Of a DNA stretch of 64,000 nucleotides, positions 33,700 through 46,500 are shown in pieces. Both the position numbers and the translations under genes were made by a program. The notes beneath the pieces are model-generated. The model made no database searches and was not told where the DNA came from. It saw nothing but the letters and a program-made list of their open reading frames with translations. Numbering within the stretch: the stretch's first letter is position 1; each line of letters begins with the position of its first letter. The stretch comes from Trichobilharzia szidati. Lineage: Eukaryota; Platyhelminthes; Trematoda; Strigeidida; Schistosomatidae. The stretch is taken from NCBI GenBank assembly GCA_944472155.2, contig OX235279.1, forward strand, positions 137,984,920 through 138,048,919, in the 5' to 3' direction.

Positions 33700-34745
33700 A
33701 GAAATAATGACATGACTAACTGGTTTCAACATAGAACTTTCCACAAATGTAAAACAGTTTGAGTCGCCACACTCCATGTCGCACACAAAGCAAGAGAAAT
33801 GGAAAAAGAGATAGTTAACAAACAGGAGTGAGAGGAAAAAGAATAATAATATCGAAGAACAATAGAGTTCTACTGAATATGACAAGTCACAAAGAGTGAA
33901 TGCATCTACGCCAGCCACTGAGAACGATTTTGAGCCATATCACCAATTGTCTCCAACATTCATTGGTTCTCACCATCCCAAGGACCTCAACCACTCAGCC
34001 AGTCTAAACCCCCTTACGTGGCTGGCTTAAACTAATTATTATGAGTTTCATTGACTGAGGAAGCCATGTTTTGATTTGACCACCACTAGCTCTTTTCCAA
34101 CCTGATCCATCCTATGTCAGTCAACATTACCAGTCGTTTGAGAAAGGCGTGTGTAATGCATATCCTAACCATCCCAGTAGATGTAACTTCACAACCTCGT
34201 CGATTGATTTACCCTCCTTACCTAGCACTCGACCGACGTATAACCTCAATATTGCCCACTTTATTACACCACTTAACACGAGAGATAGAACGCAAACACC
34301 TTTGATCAAAGAGAGCTAGCCAACCTAATCATGTCTCCCACTTTCAATGTCTATGTCTCACTCACAACCATAAAGGAGGACGGAACGGAGTGCTGAACAG
34401 TACACGCGTCTTTTGATCGATAGCCAACCGGGTATCACGTCTACGCCAGGGACGACCTAAACTGTCATATGCGAAACAAGCCTTCCGTATCCGTGCTGAG
34501 ATTTCGTCAGCGATCAACCCGTTGTGGCTGGCTAATGCAAATCCTCGAATAATTGAAGTAGTCAACACGCTCCACCAACCACTTCACTCCCTATCTTTAA
34601 GTCAGGAGTCGATGTAGTCGTCCTGTAGCATCATCTTACATTTGACTGACAGGAGAGAATCGCATGTCAAACATTCGAAGATTGCTGCTCGCAGTACTGA
34701 AAAGTTTCTGCGTTTTGTCAGCATCTTGACCTAGGAAGACAAATA
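33700..34745 (-). mobile_element. CR1/RTE-like LINE, 3' end
   Basis: Minus strand from 34745: the stretch 'atgcgattctctcctgtcag' and 'tcaaatgtaagatgatgcta' seen also at 41146-41180, frame ASHNGLIADEISARIRKACF with YDSLGRPWRRRDTRLAIDQK, then VIKWAILRLYVGRVLGKEGK, SIDEVVKLHLLGWLGYALHT, the 3' UTR with a remnant frame MAGVDAFTLCDLSYSVELYC, and the end 'gttgaaaccagttagtc' at about 33713. It is close in sequence to the copy at 38480-42140 and starts at an internal RT position. Confidence 0.87.
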
Positions 34746-34977
34746 ATGACATACTTCTCGATAAATTTTTTAAACATTCAATACTAAATCATGACATTTA
34801 AAGTTGGTCACAAAACAGTTGTGAGAGTACATAGTCAACGTAAATATTAGATATTCCCACACCACTGAATGGCCAAATGGTAAGATTTTCATTGGATTTT
34901 AGTGGCGCTCTGCTAAAATGTATGAAACCGGGAGAAAAACGTTATTTTTTTCAAGCATTGGTTTGTAAGGATTTTGT

Positions 34978-35063
34978 TTGATTGGTTGGAGGATTTCATC
35001 ATGAGACGACATCGGTTAGAGAACCATTGGAAAACCTGGCTCATGAAGAAATCCTCCAATCAA
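34978..35063. repeat. Inverted repeat, 24-28 bp arms
   Basis: Arm one 34978-35005 contains 'ggaggatttcatcatgag'; arm two 35040-35063 is its reverse complement with one change and a 4-nt gap. The 34-nt spacer includes 'gacatcggttagagaacc'. A single related arm occurs at 5571-5618, so this is an interspersed repeat of unknown class. Confidence 0.75.
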
Positions 35064-35249
35064 GAAACAACATTTATCCAAATAATTAAAAAGTGAACAA
35101 TTGTTCAACTTCCTAGTGAAAGTCGTTATTTTAAGTAAATTTATGATGATCCAATCTGACTCGGCGCACATATAATCCAGTGAAATTCGTAACACTTATG
35201 ATCTGGATATTTATAATTACTAATGATAGTTTTAGAAAATATTCCGGCG

Positions 35250-36660
35250 AACGGCAACGGAATGAGATTATTTATTAACTATTTTCCTTTCGGGGTATCA
35301 GAACTCCAGGAATGACGTTTAACGTAACTGGAATTGATGTCTCCATTCGAGACTACCATCACTTCACAAAACGGAAAAAAATTTTTTAACCAAGCCTCAA
35401 GCAGGGGAAGGGCATTAGTACTTCCTTAACTGTAGGCGCCTTGTTGTGTCAGTATCCCGGCCAAGCACACAACATCCGGAGAAACACGTAAGCCATGAAA
35501 ATGGACACCTCATGCCACGCAGGCTTTTGGCTCTCCTACAGAGGTTGGTGTTGTCCCATTCCCCACTTTCTGCCCTTAAATTCCTCAGAGTCGCTTCTCA
35601 GATGATACATAGTGGCCATCTCAATGGGTTATGAACACTCACATGGGGAATTCTCAACCAATGCACAACCATCTTGCAAGCCGTATATAACCATTATACC
35701 AGGAGCTGGGACATTCCTGTTATGGGCCTGCGAGAGCCGCCTAACTGCCAACTATTGCTCACCGGTGACTCGACCTCGCCTGACCTAGGTAAGGATGAGT
35801 AGAACCATTGATTCCATGGAGAAGTGCTGTACAGGTAGAATACGATAGACAAGTGGATCCCTTTCACACTTACCATAGCCTATTTAACTCAGCCAATATC
35901 CGAAACAACAGTATTCCGAATGCCTTCCTATGCTGGAAGGACAGTCATACACTCCCTCTTGGAATGAAGAACATAAGTAATTGACTATTATTCAGACGCT
36001 GGGTACCCGCACCGATAGAGGTTACAACCACTAAATCAGAGGCGTCGCCCTGAGGCTGACACGTCCGAGCAACTGGAGGTCGCGCCACCAACTTAAATTA
36101 TATGAGGCCTGGACATTTTTAAAGACTACGCTCAATCAAAGACCACACCCTGTTCAATTTGCAAATGCAACCTATAACCAGCCGCAATCCGGTGAAATCC
36201 TAAAGGCCACCGTTCTGGAGAGAATCAGCTTTGACCGTAATGCCCATATAGGCGGTCCACAAGGTTTGAATCAAGTTTCCATACAATATTTAAAACAAGG
36301 ACACGATACTCTCACAAACGTCCTAATTACAGGTTTCCACGAGCAGGCTACCAACCACACACAAAATCCCAGCAAGCTCCCAAGATGCCGAAACACCTCG
36401 GAGATATCTCGACCAAAGGGTAGAGGCGCGTATGGTATTCCCTGTATATAAGAAATAGATCACTCTTAGCCTCACATAATTTTGTCGACGTGTTTATTAG
36501 CGCCTTAGCCAGTGGGAAACACGTGGAGATACTCGTCAGCGTAACTAGACTTCGGTGAAACACTATCCACACCCCGCGGCTGATAAATTGGGTAGGTGAA
36601 TATTCCTTAGAGGTTAACACCGTGCCCGCTATCTTCACCTACCAAAACGTGGATTGGAAG
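35250..36660. other. GC-richer block of unknown nature
   Basis: Base composition is visibly richer in G and C than the flanks, with words such as 'gactcgacctcgcctgacct', 'gaggcgtcgccctgaggctg' and 'ccccgcggctgataa'. Open frames of 60-96 codons exist on both strands (for example 36638-36348 minus) but none has a motif. It does not match the LINE, RTE, Penelope or SINE families in this window. It could be the 5' part of an element not otherwise represented here. Confidence 0.5.
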
Positions 36661-37008
36661 GGAAATCTGAACATCTTTAAGAGTAGCAGTTGCTCATGCT
36701 GTCATAACTTTATCATGCAGGTAAAAACTTTTCCGCTATTTGAAATAACTGAGATCTACACCATGGCTTTACTTACCAAAAGTTTGAGGAGACTTTACTT
36801 TAGTTACTTATGAGTAGTTTGCATGATAATAAAAAATAAGTTCGACAATGACAACGTAATGTGATGCATTGACGAAACTATGCAGTCAAATCATAACACA
36901 AATTCAAAGAAAGAACAAAAAATTCATATTTTATACACAAGACTATGAGGAAAATTACTACAAATGGAAATTATTTCAAATAAATAACACAGTGCGCATC
37001 AGTTTTTT

Positions 37009-37440
37009 CTATCGAACAACCAAATGTTGCATCCCTCCTTGTGGATGCATACGGGGTTGATTGGATGACGTCATTGATCTTTGCTGCTGCTGTGTTTGAT
37101 GATCTGACATAGCATGTATGCTACCTACAGTACCCGCAGTGCCTCCACTTCCTGTAGCACAACCACCCCCTGTACCTGATGACACCATCATTTGACCCGC
37201 ATGGCCCTGCTGTTGTTGTTGAGTTCCACCAGACATACTTGAAGATGACTGACTTGCAGTAACGCTACTACAGCTAGTGACATTAGCTGTGCTCCCAGAT
37301 GTGTAATTTTGTGAATTATGTGGCGGCTGAATAAAAGGACGTGGAAGTTTTTTCAGTAATATATTAGGCATTTCCGCCAATTCATCAAAACGGCGCCACA
37401 TATCATACAAGTTGAGTAAGTGACGAGATATTTCAAGGAC
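37009..37440 (-). other. CCNC: Cyclin C last exon: C-terminal helix plus Q/S/G-rich tail
   Basis: The first 30 or so codons (VLEISRHLLNLYDMWRRFDE and following) end the conserved cyclin C fold. The remainder is low complexity: runs of Ser, Gly, Thr and Gln, with QQQQQ twice and many Met. Such tails are absent from most animal cyclin C proteins. The open frame across the whole exon and the conserved start of the exon make it real coding sequence, not a repeat. Confidence 0.9.
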
Positions 37441-37529
37441 CTAAAATAGTGTTAAATAATAAGTTGTACAAATAATTAGCTAAGAAATATATTTTTAAAA
37501 GGCACATCAACAAATTATATTGTACTCCA

Positions 37530-37571
<42 letters not shown>

Positions 37572-40500
37572 ATATGGGTGTAAGAAATTATCCTGATTAG
37601 AGTAAATGTTTTCATATAACTCCAGTAAATACTATTAGTTCAAATATCAATTCACTGAATATGCTATTTATCTTCAATAAGAAACCAACTTCAAAAGTGG
37701 AGATTTCGTTCAGTGGTCTAAGCACTCGTATTTTCGCCAGTGGGTTTCAAGTTCGAGTCCCACTCTGAGTACTTCGGCCCATGCAAGTATACAGATAAGA
37801 GTCATTTGACACGAAACTTTCTTTCGATATCTCCAGCTGACTGTTTACGAGCATTCAGAATCGAGTTACTTCAGTTACTTTATACACTTAGTTAAAACGC
37901 AACTGCCTGGTACAAATTTCCCACCTATTAGGCTATGAGCTACACTTACTTATGTGGAGGTCCAGTGCGAAATAAGTATAATGAAATGTCAACTCTAGAA
38001 CCACTGGTTGAGTTCAGTACTTAAGTCAGTGACCCGGTTGCTTACACCGAAGAAGCAAAGCAGGGAATAACCCACATTCAAATAATTCGGAAATCATTGA
38101 TTGATTCCATGGTTTTTTGAAATTTGCCATTGCCAAACTCGAAGGTATACAAGTGAAAATCAACAAGATGGAAGAAAAAGCAGCTAAAACAGGACCTTAC
38201 GTGAAAATATAGGAGACAGAGGCAATGAAGACACCTGAGAGCCAACAGCAAACACTAATCACTATCAATGGGATAAATGTAATGAAAGCCGTACCTTCCA
38301 CTTACCTTTCAATTACACCCAGACCGATAGCTGTTGACTTGACGTGGTGGTCAGGCTTGCACATCGCAATGACCCAACAAGCTACAATGACTGAAACTAT
38401 TGCTACTGCAGGTTCTACCATGCCAGGAAAATGTTAGGACAGCGATTAGACTAAAGGCAGTTACCGGCATTGTGTAGGAATTTTTTGTTTTACACTTTGC
38501 TGGGGGTCCGTGAGCGAAGTCGTAACAAGATGTAATAACAGATAAGTGTTTCCATCAGACGACCAGCATGTCAGCTGGTCGAACCCAAAAATTGTACATC
38601 CCGACTGACCCTACGGTGGTCCGTAGCCAGCAGTAAGTTCACTATTACGGAACTAAACCTAAAAGCCAGTTCAGACAGGTCGTGCGTGACCGGCTTCAAG
38701 CAGTTGTCCCCTGGGCTCTGCGGTCACGCAACACTAACCCTCTTTCTGTTTCAAGTACCCGAAGAATCGATCAACTTGCACGGTCTGGGCAGCCGGAAAG
38801 TAACAACCGCCCACACACTTCCAAAAGCACACGAGGCCTTTTTGAGCATCATTTTCCTTTACTCACATCACCTTCCTCATCTTGCCTATTTATTACAGTT
38901 AGTACTATTCTTCAGGCCAGTGAGTCATCCTCACTTCACTCTGTGACCACAAACAATGGTGAGAGCCATAGAAACACCCCCCCGTAAGCCTCTTAAAGCC
39001 ACGCTGCCGACTTCATATAGGAGCTTCGACGCACTCTCTGACGAATCGGACAAAAGGCATCACTAGCAAGAACTCTGTCATCTCGAGTCATGGATGTATG
39101 CTGTATCTCGGAGACAGGTATACAAGACCCAAGTGTGGTCATTCACTTAACCTCACCTGACCAACAAGATGAATCTGCGGAATTCACTTTAAGGGTGTCA
39201 GCAGATTCCTCAGCTAGTTCACGAGGACTCGCAGGCGTAGGGATAGAATTCACTGTTAAGACAGAAAAATCACCTTTTGACTGGATCCAAGTAGATAGTC
39301 GTATGTGTGCGGGTCCGGTAGAAGAAGGAAGGACGGTGTCAATCGTAGTTGTCTTTTCACAGTCTGCGCTTAAGCTCCAACCGACTGCAGTTCATTTGAA
39401 CTAAAGGACGACTTCTACCTGAAACTGTTTAATTTATTGCAAAAAAAGAAAAAAAGTTCAGATATAGTCGTCTTAGCAGGCGACTTCAATGCCCAAGTAG
39501 GGAAGTTTTTGCAGATTGAGAGGTATGCAGGTGGTACCTACGGAGTTCCCTGCCGATGAACAGACAACGGTTCAGATAATCATCTGTTCCTAGTCAGCAC
39601 CAACTTTAGGCACAAAGAGAGACACTGCGTAACCTGAGGACCTCCATCACCAAATCAACGCTGGACTCAGATAGATCATATAGCCATTGGGTATCGTTGG
39701 CGAGGGTCAGTAGAAGACTACAACTCCTTCTGGAACACGTGCGTAGACTCTGATCACGCTCTGGTTCGTGCACGTTTGTGCTTACGACTGAACGGACAGA
39801 AGAAATTGACGGCAGCGAAACAGATACGTCCCCAACTAGATCGAGACACTGAGTCCTTATTTAAGGAAGAAATAGCTAAACGAGTGTCTGAGGTCGACAG
39901 CAAGACTCCTCCTGAAAATCCTGGCTGGCACAACATACAGTTAGCTGTAAACACAGCTGTAAATACTGTTGATAGCCTAAAGACAAGAGTCAGTTGTAGC
40001 CATTGGATTGACTGATTGACTCAAAAAGACTGATTCCGACGAGCTCCGATTATGATGAGAAGCGAAAGCTACTCAAACGCAAACTAACAAGAAGCCTTAG
40101 TAATGACCGTGAACGGTGGTGGGCGACAAAAGCAAAGGCATCGGAGATTGGTAACACCAGACAACTATGCAGGCTTATCAGGGAAACAGGTGGGAAAACG
40201 CAAATGATAAGTGAAACAATCTCTGAGAAAAATGGCATTATAATTAGCTTTCAGGGTAGACGACTGGAACGCTGGAAAGAACACTAGGAGGAGCAGTTTA
40301 ATTGACCAACAGCCACGCTCAGCCTACCGAAAATCCAACACTCCGTTACAAAAGCTGTCACTAGTCTGAAGCAAGGCAAAACAGCAGGACCCGATGGAAT
40401 GACTCCAGATGTGTTTAATGATAGTGGAGACAGTTTCCTGTCTGGGTTGACTAAGGTATTAGTTAGCGTCTCGAAACCCCGTCGGATTGGTGTAAGTCAT

Positions 40501-43500
40501 TGATTATCCCAACATACAAGAAAGGAGACAAGACTTCCTGTGATAATCACAGGGGGATTAGCTTGACTAATATAGTATCTAAAATCCTAGGCTCAATAAT
40601 ACTGCGTAGACTAAGTGGTGCTCGGGAGACACAAACACGAGAAAACCAGGCAGGTTTTAGGCCGGGTAGAGGGTGTATTGATCATATCTTCACCCTTCGA
40701 CAGATTCTAGAACATAGGCATTCCTACCGGCGTCCGACAATCATTATATTTCTTGACCTAAAGGCGGCATTCGATTCTGTCGACCGAGAGGTTCTCTGGC
40801 GATGCTTGGCTGTAAAGGGAATGCCGAGAAAATACATTGCACTGATTAAGGCACTCTACTCGTACTCATGCAGCCAGGTGAGGGCTTATGGCGAGTTGTC
40901 ATCTGAATTGGTGACAACTAGTGGTCTCCGTCAGGGATGCCCACTATCCCCATTTCTATTCAATTTCATCATAGATGTACTAATGGAATTAACCATAACT
41001 CACTTCAGAGACTCAGGGATTGATTTGTTACCAGGGAATAATCCCTTTGACGTGGTATATACAGATGATATAGTCCTTCTAGATGAAGACACTGATAAAA
41101 TGCAGAGTCTTCTGAACACCTTAAGCTGCAATCTGCGAATGACATGCGATTCTCTCCTGTCAGTCAAATGTAAGATGATGCTACGGGACGATTACATCGA
41201 CTCCTGACTTAAAGACAGGGAGTAAAGTGGTTAGTGGAGCGTGTTGACTACTTCAATTATTCGAGAATTTGCATTAGCCAGCCACAACGGGTTGATCGCT
41301 GACGAAATCTCAGCACGGATACGGAAGGTTCGTTTCGCATATGACAGTTTAGGTCGTCCCTGGCGTAGACGTGATACCTAGCTGGCTATCGATCAAAAGA
41401 CGCGTGTACTGAATGCTCAGCACTCCGCTCCATCCTCCTTTATGGTTGTGAGTGAGACATAGACATTGAAAGTGGGAGACATGATTAGATTGGCTAACTG
41501 TCTTTGATCATAGATGTTTGCGTTCGACCTGCCATGTTAATTGGTATAATAAAGTGGGCAAAATTGAGGTTAGGCATCGATCGACTGGTGGGTAAGGAGG
41601 GTACATCAATCGACGAGGTTGTGAAGTTACATCGACTAAGATGGTTAGGACATGTGTGATACATGCCTAGACATCGCCTTCCTCGAACGACGGGAAATGT
41701 TGACTGACATAGGATGGATCAGGTTGGAAAAGAGCTAGTGGTGGTCAAATCAAAACATGGCTTCCTCAGTCAATGAGACTCATGATAGTTAGTTTAAGCT
41801 AGTCACGTAGGGAGGTGTAGACTGACTGGTTGGTTGAGGTCCTTGGGATGGTGAGAACCAATGAATGCTGGCGACAATTGGTGATATGACTCAAAATCGT
41901 TCTCAGTGGCTGGCGCAGATGCATTCACTCTTAGTGACTTGTCATATTCAGTAAAACTGTATTATTTTCCCGTATTACTATTCTTTTTCCGCACACTCCT
42001 GTTTATTATCTGTCTCTATTTTGCATTTCTTTTACTTCCTTCTCTTGCTTTGTGTGAGACATGGAGTGTGGCGACTCGAACTGCTGTACATTTGTAGAAA
42101 GTTCTATGTTGAAACCAGTCAGTCAGTTCAAGTTACACGGGTGAGGATTCCAAAGCCAGGGATGATCTAATCGATAAGCAACACAGGGTTCGTTACTTTG
42201 AAATCAGAATGAAGATTAACAGCACTTATCACGAGAAACATGATCCGAATCTTCAATGCTGTTGTCAATCCATTGCGTTTATAAGGCGTAAACGACACCA
42301 GAATCATTTTCAAGAGGTCGAAGACTTACAAAAGGGTGGATTAGCTCTCTCACTACTGAAGATCAGATGACCAGCCAGATAGGACTGGCAACTATAACTT
42401 CTAGTAGTGAACCAGTCAAGAACCTATTGTTTAACAAACATGCAGAAGGAAACAGAGGTGAATTGGGCACTGAGGAGACTTTTAAGTGAGTGGATGTTGA
42501 ATGAAAAGCGGCCAGTTGGGTATAAGTTTAAGAGTAACATAGAGGTGATCGTGAGAAGAGGAAATGAAAGCTTATGGGTGATAGTAGAACCAGCTAAAGA
42601 ACAATGCAGAGAACAGAGTCAAATGATGATAGCCTGTTGAAGCCCTAATTTCCCCTATGACACAAGTGACGAAATAATCATTATTACATCTGGACGTTAA
42701 AGTTAACTTACCTATTACAATATATGAAGTTGACCGTATACTACCAGACAGGGTGTCAATAAGTACTAATCCTAAAAAGATAATTTGCGTCTAAAACATG
42801 GGAAGAAGACGTTGGAAACATTCAAGTGTTCAGAGGACTCCGTCGGTATATTCACTAAAATAAACAGTAGATAGGTAGACACATTTCTGTACGTACTATT
42901 TGTGTTGACTTTTCCCTTCTCTAATAAAAAAACTTCAAATAAACATCAATAGCAAAAAGAATGAAATGTCGTTCAACAGCCATTTGTATTTATACGTATT
43001 TGGTGATGAGCTATACACGCACCTGGATGAAAAAGTCACACTGTTGACAAAGTGGTTCAAAATTGAACAGATAAAGGGACTAGACACAGAGCTTCACATG
43101 TAACGTCAACAAGATAAACGGATAAACCAATAAACACACATTTTAAAACGCTACGAGTAATTTCTTAAAACAACCGTAATCTCACCTTTTCCATATCAAC
43201 ATTCAATTCGCTAAACCAGCGATCAGCGACTAGTAGGGGATTCACACTTGGCTGAGAATGATGTGCAAAATAACCATGTTTGTTAGATGATCCGGAAAGA
43301 CTGGAATTCATCATTCCTGATGAAGAGCCACCACCAGTCAATAAATCGGGATTGTTTGACACGATTAAAACAGCTAGTTGAAGACAACCTAGATTTCATT
43401 TTTTTTAAGGTAGAAAGATATAACACTGGATTTAGTGTTGATAACATACCGTACGACAAAAACTAGAATGTTTTCACTACACCTTACATTGATCAGTAAT

Positions 43501-46500
43501 TAAGTCGTTTTTTTCACTGATAAGTTTATGTAGGACTAGTTTTGCTCAGACGTGCAACAGTTCGAAAAAGTGTATAATATCTCACGGGAGAGAACAGAAA
43601 TGCAGTGATATTATAATTGAAAAAAAATTTAAAAGACAAAGTAGTTTTGATATAGTTGTGTTCTCTGAGCTGGATGTTTTATTTGCGAAGCCTTCATTTT
43701 CTTACTAGGCAGCATCTTAAGAGCATACTTCAATTTGAAGTGGGCACATACATATTTGCGATTGTACAGCTAAGAAAATGAATTCGCCGAAAAGAGACTC
43801 TTCGCTGATCTACGTGTTTTGTTTTCATTAATAGTTCAGCCATCAATAGCACTACATGCAATTACACACACAACAATAGGATGGGATAAGATGACAGTTT
43901 TAAAATCTAATGTCACAGGGTGGAGGGAGAGATCGATAACGGAAGCTTTATTTATCGAATCGACTGAAAACACGTATAATAGGAGTGATTCAACACCTGT
44001 CCCAGACATCTGGAAAATTCTACTACACCTACGACAAATAGGAGAGAACAAAGAAAACTGTAAAACTCAAGTTTCGAAGTGGTGTGATTATAATTGATAT
44101 GATTATGGACAATAGATTGTGTTCGGAACGTCATTCAGTGAATAATAATACTGTTTCACTGGGTGATATATCTAATAAACAAACTAATATGGAATTACAT
44201 ACTAAGAGAGTGCCCAAGTTTTATACATATGGTAACGCTTGACAAAATAACATACCTAATGCAATTATATACGGGGGATAATGTAAGCAGACATCGGTTC
44301 GATAACTATCATTCACTAACCACCTGTAAGAAAATAAAAGAGGTTAATAGTAAAAACCAGCTAAATGACTTCCAAAAGAGATGAATATTGTAGTGCATTA
44401 AAGCGTTTTATTTTATTCCTTTGCATTCCCAGCGCAACGTCAGGCTTTAAGCTTTTTGAGCTCTGAAGCTTCAGTAGCAATGGTCTGATATCTACAGGAG
44501 AGGAAGGGTTGCCATTCTCACCGTTCAGCCTTCTTTCTGTCCTGGACTTAATACTACCTATACGAGGGTTGGGAGTGCGTTAGCCTAAGGTTGAATCGCG
44601 GACCTTGTGCATGGTTGGCGAGCATTCTACCGTTACACCGCCAACGCACATAAGAGCAGCTACTACGCCTATTAGTTTCCCGTATTACTATTCGTTTTCC
44701 TCACACTCCTGTTTGTTATCTGTCTTTATTTGGCATTTCTTTTTTTCTGCTCTTGCTTTGTGTGCTACATAGAGTGTGGCGACTCAAGCTGCTGCACATT
44801 TGTGGAAAGTTCTATGTTGAAACCAGTCAGTCAGTCAAACACTCACCTACATGGCTAAACCAATAACCAAAGACGAAGGTGATATCATTATTTCAAACAA
44901 TAGGTTTGACCCATAAACAACTGTGCGAATCTCAGTTGCATAATAAAATTGTGATAAAGGAAAATCTAAGGGTCAATTAGAGAGACAGTATACCAACAGA
45001 AATCTTAATGACGTATAAAAATCTGCTTTACTACTAAACATGTTAAGTGCTGTTCACAAATGAATAGATCAACTACTTACCAGGCACGTTCAAGTAACAG
45101 ATCAGCATACTCATGCATTAGCGGACGAAGTTCATCACAGAACTGTACCAATGGACGATAAGGATGAAAGACAATTAGTGAGCAATCCTAAAAGTAAAAA
45201 ATTGCAAAAGATTCGCATAATTATCAAAAAGCAAACATATTTGATACAGTAGAAATAATGATATTCAACGCCAGTGCCAGTGTATGCATAATCCAGCCTT
45301 TAAATTAAGCTCGTTGAAGGTTAACATTTGTAGTCAACTGGCAACATGGTCTAATCATATATGAAATTCTATTTGACTGTGGGTATGTCAGTAGATGAAG
45401 CAAAATAATAACTTGTGACACACTGGTGCTCATAATGTACTAAGTGTGTGTTTTAGTAATAGTAATACTAATGATAATTTATAACCCAAGGGGCAAAGTG
45501 TATACTTCTCTCAGGCACATAGTGCTTGTAAATACGCTGAACCCACATTACATCACGGTGATAAAACTATCATTACTTTCAGCTCAGTCTTAGAAGACTG
45601 AAAATCATAATCAATAAGGCAATTTTCTATGTGATACAACAAACTAAAATAAGACGGATAACAGCTTGGATTTCTGAAATTCACCATATTCTTTTCAGTA
45701 AAGTTAATAAATTTAATAGTGACTTCTTCATAAGGTATTTATTCATAGTTGCGTTGACTAACATCTATGATAAAATATATCAGTACTTAGAGAGTTGATG
45801 CTGTTGCTAGCACTGAATTACCAGGAAAATACTCCCTGTTTACCATCGACACATTGTGTGAGGACTCCTGGTACTATCTAATTACCCAGATTGAAGTGAG
45901 TGCAGTTGAATTCAGTCAGAGGACCCATTCACTCTAAGTCAAGTGTTTAAGCCGATGAACAACATCTCCACATGAATTGTCCACTTGGAGAACACCAAAA
46001 AATTATCAAAACAAGATACTTCCCAATATTTACTCTAACCAACTTACACGTATACATTTGCTAATAGATTAACCGAATGAAAACTCACCATTGCTTCAAG
46101 TAAAATAAATTCACACTCTAAAACATCTTGAGCACGGTATGGATAACCATAACCATCAGGAAAGTATACTAAATAATGACTATGCACTAAAAAAGTACGA
46201 AAAAGAGTTAGCTTTATGAATACGAGAGAAATTACCAACGTTTCGGCATGATGCCATTAAATTTTTTTGTGATACTACACCAAATTCCTAGAGGGAAATA
46301 TAAATAAAATGCAAAACTCACCTCAACCTTGGAAGCTAGAAATAGACACGATGGAGCCATTAACCATGGATCAATGGTTTTAAATGAATTCCTTCATTAT
46401 TTGTTTTTATTGTTTTCAATGTTTACACAAACACAACATACCGACTATAGAATCGCTTAAAGTAGACTAGTGCAGTTGCAATAACTTGTTGACGAACTTC

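Larger units (their letters stand above)
38480..42140 (+). mobile_element. CR1/RTE-like non-LTR retrotransposon, longest copy, inactive
   Basis: Contains, in order, a GC-richer 5' region (38480-39080), an APE-type endonuclease region (39090-39990), a reverse transcriptase (40400-41145), a C-terminal domain (IRKVRFAYDSLGRPWRRR around 41310-41370; 'VVKLHRLRWLGHV'-like near 41620-41660) and a 3' untranslated region ending 'gttgaaaccagtcagtcagt' at about 42131. Many frameshifts and stops interrupt it. Neighbouring fragments at 14325, 14745, 18655, 33700, 44668 and 56380 are truncated relatives. It sits inside intron 9 of cyclin C, opposite in direction to the gene. The clade is either CR1- or RTE-like; motifs visible here do not settle which. 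Confidence 0.85.

Noticed and set aside
36348..36638. 96-codon minus-strand frame in the GC-richer block
   Set aside because: The opposite strand is similarly open and no motif or codon bias supports it.
37695..37770. Candidate Leu/Ser-type tRNA gene in cyclin C intron 9
   Set aside because: The B box and T stem are good, but no D arm, anticodon arm or acceptor stem can be formed. Interpreted as a retroposon relic.
38515..38530. 'gaagtcgtaacaag', like the 3' end of small-subunit rRNA
   Set aside because: The flanks do not continue as rRNA on either side; a short chance match near a LINE 5' region.
45805..45985. Possible additional Sm-alpha relic in cyclin C intron 6
   Set aside because: Some words ('ggagtcctcacac', 'gatggtaaacaggg') resemble a hammerhead region, but no stem II or promoter boxes could be aligned convincingly.
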